This document shows positions 44,569-53,311 of a stretch of DNA of 64,000 nucleotides, one piece after another (the first letter of the stretch is position 1; each line of letters opens with the position of its first letter). Under the pieces are notes generated by a model. The model saw only the letters and a list, made by a program, of their open reading frames with translations, was not told the origin of the DNA and searched no databases. The stretch is from an uncultured Acidobacteriaceae bacterium (GTDB taxonomy: Bacteria > Acidobacteriota > Terriglobia > Terriglobales > Acidobacteriaceae), in NCBI GenBank assembly GCA_937879855.1, contig CALFMO010000006.1, positions 62,001-126,000 of the forward strand, given 5' to 3'. The position numbers were made by a program, and so were the translations under genes.

Positions 44569-44608
44569 ACGTAATTCTAACCGGAAACTGGATGGTCAGA
44601 GAAAATCA

Positions 44609-47600
44609 TCATGCCAACGGACGCACACGTGCTCCGCGCTCGGCGTGCAAATGCTGCAGGGCTTTGACATTCACTTCCCCGCGCTGCAGCGCCGCAATTC
44701 CTTCCGCTGCAGCCTGCGCCGCGGCCAGCGTCGTGATCGTAGGGATACGTGCGGTCACGGCCGCTCTGCGGATCGCCTTCTCGTCGAACCAGGGCTCTAA
44801 TCCCGTGGGCGTGTTAACGATGAGTTGAATGCGCTGGCCTTTGATGAAATCGACAACGTTGGGCCGTCCCTCTTTCACCTTGTAGACGCGCTCCACATTC
44901 ATGCCGGCCGTTTCAAGTACATCGGCGGTGCCAGCCGTGGCCACGAGTTTGAATCCCATGTCGACAAACTTGCGCGCAACTTGCGCGACATGCCGTTTGT
45001 CATGGTCAGTCACGCTGATGAAAATGGCGCCCTGGGTGGGTAACTTCTGTCCCGCGGCAAGTTGTGCCTTGGCGAACGCTTCACCAAAGTTGTCGGCCAC
45101 GCCCATCACTTCGCCGGTCGATTTCATCTCGGGGCTGAGCACCGTATCGACGCCAGGAAATTTATTCCACGGGAACACGGGGGACTTCACGTAGTAGTGG
45201 CTGCCGGTATCGAGGTCGGCGCGGCGCTTGATGAAATCCGGCAGAAATTCCCGCAGCTTGCGCCCGGTCATGAGCCGCGCCGCAATTTTCGCCAATGGAA
45301 CGCCTGTCGCTTTCGAAACGTAAGGCACCGTGCGCGAGGCGCGCGGATTCACTTCCAGCACGTAAACCTTCCCGCCGCCCGCACCGTTTCCGCGCGGAAT
45401 GGCGAACTGAATGTTCATCAGCCCCACAACTTTCAGCGCGCGCGCCAACTTGAACGTATATTCGCGCATGCGCTCCATCAGCGGCTGCGGGATATCGACC
45501 GCGGGCAGCACACAGGACGAATCGCCGGAGTGAATGCCGGCCTCTTCGATGTGCTGCATGATCCCGCCGATCACCACGTCTTCGCCATCGGACAAGGCGT
45601 CTACGTCGACTTCAATCGCATCTTCCAGAAAGTGATCGATCAACACCGGTCGATCATGCGAGTACTCCACCGCCTCTTTCATGTAGCGGATGATCGATTC
45701 TTCGTCGTAGGCAATCACCATCGCGCGGCCACCCAGCACATAGGAGGGTCGCACCAGCACGGGATATCCAATGCGCCGGGCCCCTTCAATGGCCTCGTCA
45801 ATTGAAGTCGCCATCACGCCCGGCGCCTGCGGAATCTGCAACTCTTCGAGCAGCTTATTGAAATGCTTGCGGTCCTCGGCCAGGTCGATCGATTCGGGCG
45901 ACGTGCCAATGATCTTCACGCCCGCGGCCTTCAAGGGCAGCGCCAGATTGAGCGGAGTCTGCCCGCCAAACTGCACGATGACGCCGACATCCGCGCCCTT
46001 CGAAGTCTCATGCTGATAGATCGCCCACACATCTTCAAAGGTTAGCGGCTCGAAGTAGAGGCGGTCGCTGGTGTCGTAGTCGGTCGAGACAGTCTCAGGA
46101 TTGCAGTTGATCATGATCGTCTCGTAGCCGTCGTCGCGCAGCGCGAACGACGCGTGGCAGCAGCAGTAATCGAACTCAATTCCCTGCCCGATGCGATTGG
46201 GCCCGCTGCCAAGAATGATAATTTTTTTCTTGTCGGTCGGCGCCGCTTCGTCTTCGTCTTCGTAGGTTGAGTAAAGGTAGGGCGTGAAGCTCTCGAACTC
46301 AGCAGCGCAAGTGTCGACGCGTTTATACACGGGCATCACGCCGTGTTTTCTGCGCAGGTGACGAACTTTCTCCTGTCCTTCAAGGCGCCAGACTTGCGCC
46401 AGTCGCCCATCGGAAAATCCCATGCGCTTCGATTCGCGCAGCACCTCGGTCGGGATCGACTCCATGGGATGCTTTTCCAGTTCCAGTTGCTGGTCGTTGA
46501 TTTCCTTGAGCTGATATAGGAACCACGGATCCATCGAGGTCATCTTGGCGACCTGCTTCACCGTGTGTCCCTGGCGCAACGCGTATTGCACGTAGGCAAG
46601 CCGCTCGGGATGCGGCGTCACCAGCCGCTGCGTCAGAATTTTCGGTTCAATCTTCCCGCCGCCCACGCGCTTGCCGGTATCGAGCGATCGGATGCCCTTC
46701 ATCAGCGCTTCTTTGAAAGTGCGGCCGATGGCCATCACTTCGCCCACCGATTTCATCTGCGGGCCTAGCGTGTCGTCGGCGCCGGGAAATTTTTCGAACT
46801 GCCACTTCGGAATCTTCACGACGACATAGTCCAACGTCGGCTCGAAACATGCCGGAGTCTTGCGCGTGATGTCGTTGGGAATCTCGTCGAGCGTGTAGCC
46901 GACGGCAAGCTTCGCTGCAATCTTCGCGATGGGGAATCCTGTCGCCTTCGACGCCAGCGCCGACGAGCGCGAGACGCGAGGGTTCATCTCAATGACCACC
47001 ATGCGCCCGGTCTCGGGATTCACGCCGAACTGAATGTTCGATCCTCCAGTATCCACGCCAATTTCGCGGATCACGGCGATCGAGGCATCGCGCATGGCTT
47101 GATACTCGCGGTCGGTGAGCGTCTGCGCCGGAGCCACCGTGATCGAGTCCCCGGTATGCACGCCCATGGGATCGAAATTCTCAATCGAGCAGATGATGAT
47201 GACGTTGTCTTTGGTATCGCGCATCACCTCGAGCTCAAATTCTTTCCAGCCCAGCACCGACTCTTCAATCAACGCCTCGTGCACGGGAGAAAAATCGAGA
47301 CCGCGGCTTAGCACCTCAAGCATCTCTTCGCGGTTGTATGCAATGCCGCCACCCGACCCCCCCAGCGTGAACGATGGCCGGATGATGACCGGGAACCCGA
47401 TCTTCCCGGCGAACTCGATGCCGTCTTTCGTGTTGTTGACCAGCGCAGACTTGGGCACGTCGAGCCCGATGCGCTGCATGGCATCCTTGAAGAAGAGGCG
47501 ATCTTCCGCTTTCTTAATGGCGGCGACGTTGGCGCCGATCAGAGTGGCATTGTATTTTTCCAGCACGCCGCCGTCAGAAAGTTCGATCGCAAGATTCAAC

Positions 47601-47902
47601 GCGGTCTGTCCGCCGACGGTCGGCAGCACGGCAAAACCCGCGCCGGGCGACATTTCCCGCTCGATGCGGATAATCTCTTCCAGATACTCCAGAGTCAGGG
47701 GCTCGATATAAGTGCGGTCGGCCGACTCGGGGTCGGTCATGATGGTGGCCGGATTCGAGTTCGCCAGCACCACTTCGAAGCCCTCAGACTTGAGCGCCTT
47801 GCAAGCCTGCGTGCCGGAATAATCAAACTCCGCCGACTGCCCGATGATGATAGGTCCGGAGCCGAGGATCAGAATCTTTTGAATGTCAGTGCGTTTAGGC
47901 AT
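44609..47902 (-). CDS. carB: Carbamoyl-phosphate synthase large chain
   Basis: 1097 residues, the normal size. It has two homologous ATP-grasp synthetase halves ('KILILGSGPIIIGQSAEFDYS' start; second half from 'IIILGSGPNRIGQGIEFDY') and a C-terminal MGS-like allosteric domain ('VAQVARKFVDMGFKLVATAGT', 'LIVNTPTG'). It makes carbamoyl phosphate for pyrimidine and arginine synthesis using ammonia channelled from CarA. carA lies upstream on the same strand, separated by a repeat element. Confidence 0.98.
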   Translation of the reverse strand: MPKRTDIQKILILGSGPIIIGQSAEFDYSGTQACKALKSEGFEVVLANSNPATIMTDPESADRTYIEPLTLEYLEEIIRIEREMSPGAGFAVLPTVGGQTALNLAIELSDGGVLEKYNATLIGANVAAIKKAEDRLFFKDAMQRIGLDVPKSALVNNTKDGIEFAGKIGFPVIIRPSFTLGGSGGGIAYNREEMLEVLSRGLDFSPVHEALIEESVLGWKEFELEVMRDTKDNVIIICSIENFDPMGVHTGDSITVAPAQTLTDREYQAMRDASIAVIREIGVDTGGSNIQFGVNPETGRMVVIEMNPRVSRSSALASKATGFPIAKIAAKLAVGYTLDEIPNDITRKTPACFEPTLDYVVVKIPKWQFEKFPGADDTLGPQMKSVGEVMAIGRTFKEALMKGIRSLDTGKRVGGGKIEPKILTQRLVTPHPERLAYVQYALRQGHTVKQVAKMTSMDPWFLYQLKEINDQQLELEKHPMESIPTEVLRESKRMGFSDGRLAQVWRLEGQEKVRHLRRKHGVMPVYKRVDTCAAEFESFTPYLYSTYEDEDEAAPTDKKKIIILGSGPNRIGQGIEFDYCCCHASFALRDDGYETIMINCNPETVSTDYDTSDRLYFEPLTFEDVWAIYQHETSKGADVGVIVQFGGQTPLNLALPLKAAGVKIIGTSPESIDLAEDRKHFNKLLEELQIPQAPGVMATSIDEAIEGARRIGYPVLVRPSYVLGGRAMVIAYDEESIIRYMKEAVEYSHDRPVLIDHFLEDAIEVDVDALSDGEDVVIGGIMQHIEEAGIHSGDSSCVLPAVDIPQPLMERMREYTFKLARALKVVGLMNIQFAIPRGNGAGGGKVYVLEVNPRASRTVPYVSKATGVPLAKIAARLMTGRKLREFLPDFIKRRADLDTGSHYYVKSPVFPWNKFPGVDTVLSPEMKSTGEVMGVADNFGEAFAKAQLAAGQKLPTQGAIFISVTDHDKRHVAQVARKFVDMGFKLVATAGTADVLETAGMNVERVYKVKEGRPNVVDFIKGQRIQLIVNTPTGLEPWFDEKAIRRAAVTARIPTITTLAAAQAAAEGIAALQRGEVNVKALQHLHAERGARVRPLA

Positions 47903-47952
47903 TTACGATGTACTTTAATACCTTACTCGGTCATTCCGATTTTCCCACCTGT

Positions 47953-48074
47953 GTCATCCCGACCAAGCAAGTTGATTGCGAAGCAAGCAACTCGCGCGTG
48001 GAGGGACCTCGTGTTTCGAGTGCCGCCTACGCTGCGAGCCAAACACAATGTCCCTCGACTTCGCTCGGGATGAC
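47953..48074. repeat. 122-bp MITE-like inverted-repeat element between carA and carB
   Basis: Perfect 10-bp terminal inverted repeats GTCATCCCGA (47953-47962) and TCGGGATGAC (48065-48074). Inside, GGAGGGACCTCGTGTTT (about 47999-48015) is an imperfect inverted match to AAACACAATGTCCCTCGA (about 48041-48058). It has no coding capacity and no clear target-site duplication. Related half-elements lie at 15471-15507 and in the nuoJ-nuoK spacer. Confidence 0.65.
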
Positions 48075-48091
48075 AACGTTCGCGCAGCGCC

Positions 48092-49222
48092 TCACCTTTT
48101 CCACTCCTCCATCATCTTCGTAAATTCCTTGAACAGATAATGCGAATCATGCGGACCGGGCGCGGCTTCCGGGTGATACTGCACGCTGAATAGCGGTAAG
48201 TTCCGGTGCCGCAGGCCTTCGAGCGTCTGATCGTTCAAATCGACGTGCGTCAACTCAACTTCGCTGTCAGCCAGCGAATCCGGATCGACAGCGAAGTTAT
48301 GGTTGTGTGCTGTGATCTCGATCTTCCCGGTCTTCAACTGCTTCACCGGATGGTTGCCGCCATGATGTCCAAACTTCAGCTTGAAAGTTTTCCCGCCGAG
48401 AGCGATTCCCGTCAGTTGATGCCCCAGGCAGATTCCGAAAATCGGCTGCCGTCCCATCAGCCGGCGGATCGAATCGACCGCGTAGGAGCACGGCTCCGGA
48501 TCACCGGGTCCGTTCGACAGGAAAACTCCATCCGGCTTCAAAGCCAGCACATCCTCTGCCGGGGTCTGCGCCGGAACCACGGTCACCTTGCAGCCCTCGC
48601 CGCGGAGTTTGCGCAGAATGTTTTGCTTGATGCCGAAGTCATAGGCCACTACGTGAAACCGCGCCGGCTCGTCTTTCACTCCCACCACAGCGATCGGTTC
48701 GTGCGATCGCTCGCCCACCTCCCACACGTACGGCCGTTTCGTGCTGACTTCTTTGGCCAGGTCGGTCCCATCCATCTTAGGAATCGATCGCGCCTTCGCA
48801 ATCAACTTGTCCGAGTCGCCTTCGATGGTCGAAATCACGCCGCGCATCACGCCGTGATCGCGCAGATGCCGCACCAGCGCGCGCGTGTCGATGTCGGAAA
48901 GCACGGGCACCTTGAACTGCTCCAGGTATTCTTCGGCCACTTGCGACGAGCGCCAGTTCGAGCTCACACGTGAGAACTCGCGCACGATCAGCCCTTCAAT
49001 CCACGGACGCGTGGCTTCGTTGTCATCCTGGTTGGTGCCGTAGTTGCCGATTTCGGGATTGGTCAGGACAACGATCTGTCCGGAATAGGAAGGATCGGTG
49101 AAAATTTCCTGGTAGCCGGTGATGGAAGTATTAAAAACGACTTCGCCGTAACATTCGCCTTTGGCGCCGTAGCCTTTGCCTCGGAAGACTCGCCCGTCTT
49201 CCAGCGCAAGGATAGCCTGCAT
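48092..49222 (-). CDS. carA: Carbamoyl-phosphate synthase small chain
   Basis: About 376 residues from ATG 49222, which has CGGAG six bases upstream; the frame is open to 49351 but the extra part is not CarA-like. The N-terminal domain begins 'ALEDGRVFRGKGYGAKGECYGEVVFNTSITGYQEI'. The glutaminase domain has the nucleophile Cys in 'PIFGICLGHQLTGIALGG' and the His/Glu pair in 'FSVQYHPEAAPGPHDS'. It supplies ammonia from glutamine to CarB. Confidence 0.98.
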   Translation of the reverse strand: MQAILALEDGRVFRGKGYGAKGECYGEVVFNTSITGYQEIFTDPSYSGQIVVLTNPEIGNYGTNQDDNEATRPWIEGLIVREFSRVSSNWRSSQVAEEYLEQFKVPVLSDIDTRALVRHLRDHGVMRGVISTIEGDSDKLIAKARSIPKMDGTDLAKEVSTKRPYVWEVGERSHEPIAVVGVKDEPARFHVVAYDFGIKQNILRKLRGEGCKVTVVPAQTPAEDVLALKPDGVFLSNGPGDPEPCSYAVDSIRRLMGRQPIFGICLGHQLTGIALGGKTFKLKFGHHGGNHPVKQLKTGKIEITAHNHNFAVDPDSLADSEVELTHVDLNDQTLEGLRHRNLPLFSVQYHPEAAPGPHDSHYLFKEFTKMMEEWKR

Positions 49223-49338
49223 TCTCGCTCCGGGGGAGTGGATTTTTAGAATCTTATCACGATTTACGCAGCGGCCAAGAACGGAACACGCAATTGAATA
49301 AGAAATATTTTCCTGCGCAGGATGGAAAACACGGCACC

Positions 49339-49409
49339 ACGAAGGACACAAAGCCTCACGAAGGAAATAATTGGGAATGGGTTCCTTCGTGTGACTTCAT
49401 GTCCTTCGT
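49339..49409. repeat. Long hairpin upstream of carA
   Basis: Left arm 49339-49366 and right arm 49382-49409 are inverted copies of 28 bases with about four mismatches around a 15-base loop. The arms start ACGAAGGACA and hold two ACGAAGGA words each. There is no T-run. No gene lies in 49223-49474 apart from the carA leader and the lepB 3' end. Confidence 0.65.
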
Positions 49410-49474
49410 ATTGGAGGCTGTCAAACGCTGCCAGGACCCCAGCAATTCGCTGAGGATCTGGCGGATGATGCGGC

Positions 49475-50089
49475 TCACCGAACTCGCCCCAGTTTATCCA
49501 TCGGCCAGTAGCCAAATACGGCCTTGCCGTAGATAAAGCTCTGGTTGACCGGTCCGAAATCGCGGCTGTCGTTCGACATGGAGCGATGATCGCCGAGCAC
49601 GAAAAACGAATTCTCGGGAACGGTCGTTTCCGGGTATGAACGGGAATCAGAATAGGCCGGGGGAACGTAGTCCTCGTCCAGCGCCTGTTCGTTTACATAT
49701 ACCTGGCCGCCGTCGATGCGGATGCGGTCGCCGGCCATCCCGATCACGCGCTTGATGTAGCTTTTGGATGGATCGCGCGGGTAGCGGAAGACCACAATGT
49801 CGCCGCGCTCAATGGGTTCCAGCCGGTACACGAACTTGTTGACGAAGATTCGTTCCTGATCCTCGAGCGAGGGCATCATGCTGGTACCCTCCACTTTCAC
49901 TGGCTGGTAGAGGAAAATAATGATGAAAGCGGAGATAGCCAGCGAAATAATCAGGTCGCGCACCCAGACGCCGATCCCCGCACCAAGTCTAACGGGAGCA
50001 GGCAACACTGCCTCCGCGGGCACGCTCTCGGGAGTCGCGGGTACAACCGCCTCCCCGCTGGAAGATGATTCTGGAATCGTTCCTGGCAT
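49475..50089 (-). CDS. lepB: Signal peptidase I
   Basis: About 204 residues from ATG 50089 (AGGGAA six bases upstream). A Pro/Ala-rich cytoplasmic N-terminus precedes one membrane anchor ('DLIISLAISAFIIIFLYQPV'). The catalytic serine is in 'VEGTSMMPSL', the general-base lysine in 'YIKRVIGMAGDRI', and box E is 'FVLGDHRSMSNDSRDFG'. It removes signal peptides from exported proteins. An earlier in-frame ATG at 50137 is less likely. Confidence 0.96.
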   Translation of the reverse strand: MPGTIPESSSSGEAVVPATPESVPAEAVLPAPVRLGAGIGVWVRDLIISLAISAFIIIFLYQPVKVEGTSMMPSLEDQERIFVNKFVYRLEPIERGDIVVFRYPRDPSKSYIKRVIGMAGDRIRIDGGQVYVNEQALDEDYVPPAYSDSRSYPETTVPENSFFVLGDHRSMSNDSRDFGPVNQSFIYGKAVFGYWPMDKLGRVR

Positions 50090-50229
50090 GCGTTCCCTAT
50101 TGTATACAGAACCTGTCTTTCTAGGGTCGGGTTGCATCGTACTCGTTTCTTACTTGGAATGTTGCCCAGTCCGCGCGCTTCCAGCTCTGCTGAGCGGCAG
50201 GTTACAATAGCTTTTCGCGAGGACATTCG

Positions 50230-50715
50230 ATGGCACGTCATTTACTTTCGAACAAGACTGTTTATCGCAGCCTGACCCTGGCTTTCCTTTTCCTGGTAAC
50301 TACGATGAGCGTGTCAGCCGAGTGGGGCGCGCTGCCGGACGAAGGAGGCATTCCAGCTTATAACGCCGGACCGCCGCCGAAAGGCACGAAGCTGCCGCCC
50401 ATCCTGGCCCAGTCCGACCTATGGGGCGCGGATGCCCAGAATCTTTACCAGAGGCACGCCTACGAACTGGCAGCGAAGATCCCAAACGTACTCCACCAGC
50501 AGCCTTGCTATTGCTATTGCGACCGCATGGGCCACAACAGCCTCCACAGCTGCTTTGAGAGCACCCATGGCGCGCAGTGCGCAACCTGCCTGAAGGAACT
50601 CTACTATTCCTACCAGGGGCACAAGAAGGGCAAGACCGCCGCGCAAATCCGCGCTGGAATCATCAAAGGAGAATGGAAGCAGATCGACCTGCTGCAAGCC
50701 TCCACGATGAATTGA
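50230..50715 (+). CDS. PCYCGC-motif family exported protein
   Basis: 161 residues. N-terminal signal peptide (core 'LTLAFLFLVTTMSVSA'). The central part has the cysteine-rich signature 'QQPCYCYCDRMGHNSLHSCF' followed by 'HGAQCATCLKE', and then 'GKTAAQIRAGIIKGEW'. This pattern is that of the PCYCGC-motif protein family, with Tyr replacing the Gly of the name motif. Function of the family is unknown; metal or redox cofactor binding by the Cys/His cluster is plausible. Divergent from lepB. Confidence 0.75.
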   Translation: MARHLLSNKTVYRSLTLAFLFLVTTMSVSAEWGALPDEGGIPAYNAGPPPKGTKLPPILAQSDLWGADAQNLYQRHAYELAAKIPNVLHQQPCYCYCDRMGHNSLHSCFESTHGAQCATCLKELYYSYQGHKKGKTAAQIRAGIIKGEWKQIDLLQASTMN

Positions 50716-50871
50716 CATCGATCTGCGTGTCCCGAAACTGGAAAGGTCCGCGCGTACTACTACTGGCCAACTAGACCTCAACCCACTCTTTGAGTGATAC
50801 TTTACTGCGCTGCTAGAATGCAGGATTTCAAGGAGTTCCCTATTACCAAGAGCACAGGAAGAGTTTTGCAC

Positions 50872-51444
50872 ATGGCTCAGAAACCTACCGCGAAAAAGAA
50901 CGTGGCAGAGGACCCGCGTTACACGCAGGCGCTGCAGAGCTACGAGTTGGGGCTGCGCGCTATGCAGGAACACAAATTCGACAAGGCGAAGCCGCATTTT
51001 CAAAAGGTGGTTGCGGGCCCAAGCAAAGAACTCATCGACCGGGCCAATGTTCATCTCAACATCTGCAACCAACATCTGGAGCGCGCTGCGTCCACCCAGT
51101 TCAAGACGGCCGAGGAGCACTTTGACTACGCCGTGTCGCTCATGAACATTGGCGACTACGTGACCGCCCGCGAGCATCTGGAAAAACTCCTCAAGCAGAA
51201 TGCCAAGGCCGACTATGTGGTTTACGGCCTGGCAGCGCTCGATTGCCTTACGGGTCACGTTGAGGATTCGTTGAAGCATCTGGATGAGGCGCTTCGCTTG
51301 AACGCGCAATTGCGCTTCCAGGCGCGCAACGATTCCGACTTCCAGAATCTGGCGGAGGATCCGCGCTTCACGGAACTTCTCTACCCGGATCCCGGGGCCG
51401 AACCGGGCTCCTCAGATGGACTCGGCGAAGAAGAGCCGGTCTAG
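50872..51444 (+). CDS. TPR-repeat protein
   Basis: About 190 residues from ATG 50872 (AGGAAGAG about nine bases upstream). Helical repeats: 'YTQALQSYELGLRAMQEHKFDKAKPHFQKVV', 'EEHFDYAVSLMNIGDYVTAREHLEKLLKQN', 'VVYGLAALDCLTGHVEDSLKHLDEALRLN', three to four TPR-like units. The C-terminal tail is acidic. No signal peptide. It is 18 bases upstream of yvcK, so probably co-transcribed. A scaffold role is likely; the partner is unknown. Confidence 0.82.
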   Translation: MAQKPTAKKNVAEDPRYTQALQSYELGLRAMQEHKFDKAKPHFQKVVAGPSKELIDRANVHLNICNQHLERAASTQFKTAEEHFDYAVSLMNIGDYVTAREHLEKLLKQNAKADYVVYGLAALDCLTGHVEDSLKHLDEALRLNAQLRFQARNDSDFQNLAEDPRFTELLYPDPGAEPGSSDGLGEEEPV

Positions 51445-51461
51445 CCCGCTGGGCATACTCG

Positions 51462-52523
51462 ATGCAAACTAAAACGGCCGAGTCTCAGCACCCGGAGAAC
51501 GTCGCGCGCGAACCCGGTCTCCGCGTCGTCGCGATCGGCGGCGGAACCGGGCTCTCCACCTTGCTGAAGGGACTCAAGCGCTTCGTGCTCTGGCCATCCG
51601 AGATCACGGCGCAATCAGATTCCCCTTCCATCCGCGACCTGAGCGCGATCGTCACCGTCAGCGACGATGGCGGCTCCAGTGGCCGCCTGCGCAAAGAACT
51701 CAATATGCTTCCCCCGGGCGATATTCGCAACTGCATCGTCGCCCTGAGTGAAGACGAGGCGCTGCTATCCAGGCTTTTCCGTCACCGTTTCGAAAAAGGC
51801 TCCGGACTGGAAGGCCACAGTTTCGGCAATCTATTTCTCGCGGCGCTCACTTCGCTGACTTCAGATTTCTCTGAAGCGGTGCGGCTTTCGTCCGAGATTC
51901 TTCTCACCCGCGGGCACATTTATCCGGCAACGACGTCGAACATAGAACTCGAAGCTCTCATGGAAGACGGCACGCGGGTTCGCGGCGAAACCAAGATCAC
52001 CGCCAGCAAGGGACGCATCCGGGAACTGTTTCTCGTTCCCCCGGACGTGGGACCTATGCCCCAGACTCTAGAAGCAATCGCCAACGCCGACATGATCACG
52101 ATCGGTCCCGGAAGCTTGTTCACCAGTCTGATCCCGAATCTGCTAGTGCGCGGCATTGCTAAAGCGATTGTTGAATCGCCCGCCACCAAAATCTACATCT
52201 GCAACCTGATGACGCAGGCCAATGAAAGCCTCGGGCTGACCGCTGCAGATCACATTCGCGCGCTGAACAGTCACGCGCAAAAACAGATTTTCGACTTCGC
52301 CCTGATCAACCGAACGCCCGCGTCCGAACGGCTGAAAGAAAAGTATGCGAGCGAAGGCGCCTGCCAGATCGTGAATGACCTGGAAGCCGTCGAAGCCCTT
52401 GGCGTGATTCCAATTCTCGGCGACTATCTGGAAGAGGCTGGAGTGGCCCGGCATAATACTTCCAGAGTAGCCCGCGACCTGATGCAGTTAATGGCGCAAC
52501 GCCCGAAGATCGACCGCACATAG
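51462..52523 (+). CDS. yvcK: YvcK/CofD-like gluconeogenesis factor
   Basis: 353 residues. Rossmann-type nucleotide site 'RVVAIGGGTGLSTLLKGLKR', followed by 'ITAQSDSPSIRDLSAIVTVSDDGGSSGRLRKEL' and 'LPPGDIRNCIVALSEDE', then 'ITIGPGSLFTSLIPNLLV' and 'CNLMTQANES'. These are the motifs of the YvcK family, which binds UDP-sugars and affects cell wall and carbon metabolism. The usual rapZ and whiA neighbours are absent here. Confidence 0.92.
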   Translation: MQTKTAESQHPENVAREPGLRVVAIGGGTGLSTLLKGLKRFVLWPSEITAQSDSPSIRDLSAIVTVSDDGGSSGRLRKELNMLPPGDIRNCIVALSEDEALLSRLFRHRFEKGSGLEGHSFGNLFLAALTSLTSDFSEAVRLSSEILLTRGHIYPATTSNIELEALMEDGTRVRGETKITASKGRIRELFLVPPDVGPMPQTLEAIANADMITIGPGSLFTSLIPNLLVRGIAKAIVESPATKIYICNLMTQANESLGLTAADHIRALNSHAQKQIFDFALINRTPASERLKEKYASEGACQIVNDLEAVEALGVIPILGDYLEEAGVARHNTSRVARDLMQLMAQRPKIDRT

Positions 52524-52531
52524 CAACTCAT

Positions 52532-52556
52532 GTAGGGACAGCCGCCTCGGCTGTCT
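52532..52556. repeat. GTAG-headed REP-like palindrome after yvcK
   Basis: GTAG (52532-52535) is followed by GGACAGCC (52536-52543) pairing with GGCTGTCT (52549-52556) around GCCTC. Nearly identical to the reverse strand of 18866-18886. No T-run. Confidence 0.6.
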
Positions 52557-52679
52557 GGTCGAGCAAAGCTCGACAAGTTCTGTTTTGATAAGCAACTTCA
52601 ATGTGTGCGCTGCCATTTGGCGGTCCTTGTCTCCATCCTGTATTGTGAAACCTCCATGTGTGGCCGCGAACTCAATCGA

Positions 52680-53264
52680 ATGCTGAAATATTTTCTGTTC
52701 ATTTCTTGCATTCTGCTTATTGCATCTTCCGTGTGTCTCGCCCAGACGGGCCCGGAGGAAGGCGGCCATGAAGTCCAGATTTGGGCGGCGGGCGGCCACT
52801 CCGTCAGCGGAGGACGAACCAGCACCGGCGTGTTCAACGCAGGCCTGCGCTACGGATGGATTCTGACCGGCCCGCACCTACCCGGCTTTCTTCGCGGACG
52901 TTTCGAATATGCGGTCGACGGAGTTCCGCTCTTTTTAGTTTTCCAGCCCGCCAACAGTGCCTACGGCGTAAGTTTTGATCCGCTCGGGCTCAAGTGGAAC
53001 TTCGAACGCCACGGCCGCCTCTCCCCCTATCTCGAACTCTGCGGCGGCGCGCTCTTCACCGACCACAATGTCCCCACGGGCACCAACACGGTGAACTTCA
53101 CCCCCCAAGCAGCCTTTGGTGCACACATCCTGGGCGCAAAATATAACGTGAGCCTGGAACTGCGCTACCTCCACATCTCAAACGCAGGCCTGGCAACACC
53201 GAATCCAGGAATCAATAGTGTGCAGGTAAGGCTAGGAGTTGGCAGGTTTTTCGGCAGACATTAG
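52680..53264 (+). CDS. PagL-like lipid A 3-O-deacylase / acyloxyacyl hydrolase family
   Basis: About 194 residues from ATG 52680. Signal peptide 'MLKYFLFISCILLIASSVCLA' region, cut before QTGPEE. The mature part is an eight-strand-like outer-membrane barrel ending in Phe-Phe-Gly-Arg-His. The PagL motif is present as 'YLHISNAGLATPNPGINSV': the catalytic His and Ser are kept. The third PagL residue, Glu 12 positions after the Ser, is Asn. ATG 52656 is an alternative start. Activity on lipid A is inferred from the fold. Confidence 0.75.
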   Translation: MLKYFLFISCILLIASSVCLAQTGPEEGGHEVQIWAAGGHSVSGGRTSTGVFNAGLRYGWILTGPHLPGFLRGRFEYAVDGVPLFLVFQPANSAYGVSFDPLGLKWNFERHGRLSPYLELCGGALFTDHNVPTGTNTVNFTPQAAFGAHILGAKYNVSLELRYLHISNAGLATPNPGINSVQVRLGVGRFFGRH

Positions 53265-53276
53265 TAGCATTGTCTC

Positions 53277-53308
53277 TTGACTCATCATAATGAGTCAAAT
53301 AGACTCAT
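53277..53308. promoter_or_regulatory. Probable autoregulatory operator of the VapBC-type pair
   Basis: TTGACTCAT (53277-53285) and ATGAGTCAA (53290-53298) form a perfect 9-bp palindrome around CATA. A third half-site GACTCAT (53302-53308) ends three bases before the antitoxin ATG. Such repeats are the usual binding sites of ribbon-helix-helix antitoxins. Confidence 0.75.
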
Positions 53309-53311
53309 CCT

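Noticed and set aside
45062..45805. 247-codon plus-strand frame opposite carB
   Set aside because: Antisense to a conserved enzyme, no ribosome binding site, low-complexity His/Arg composition.
50419..51309. 296-codon minus-strand frame across the PCYCGC and TPR genes
   Set aside because: It spans two real genes and their spacer on the other strand; signal peptide and motifs support the plus-strand genes.
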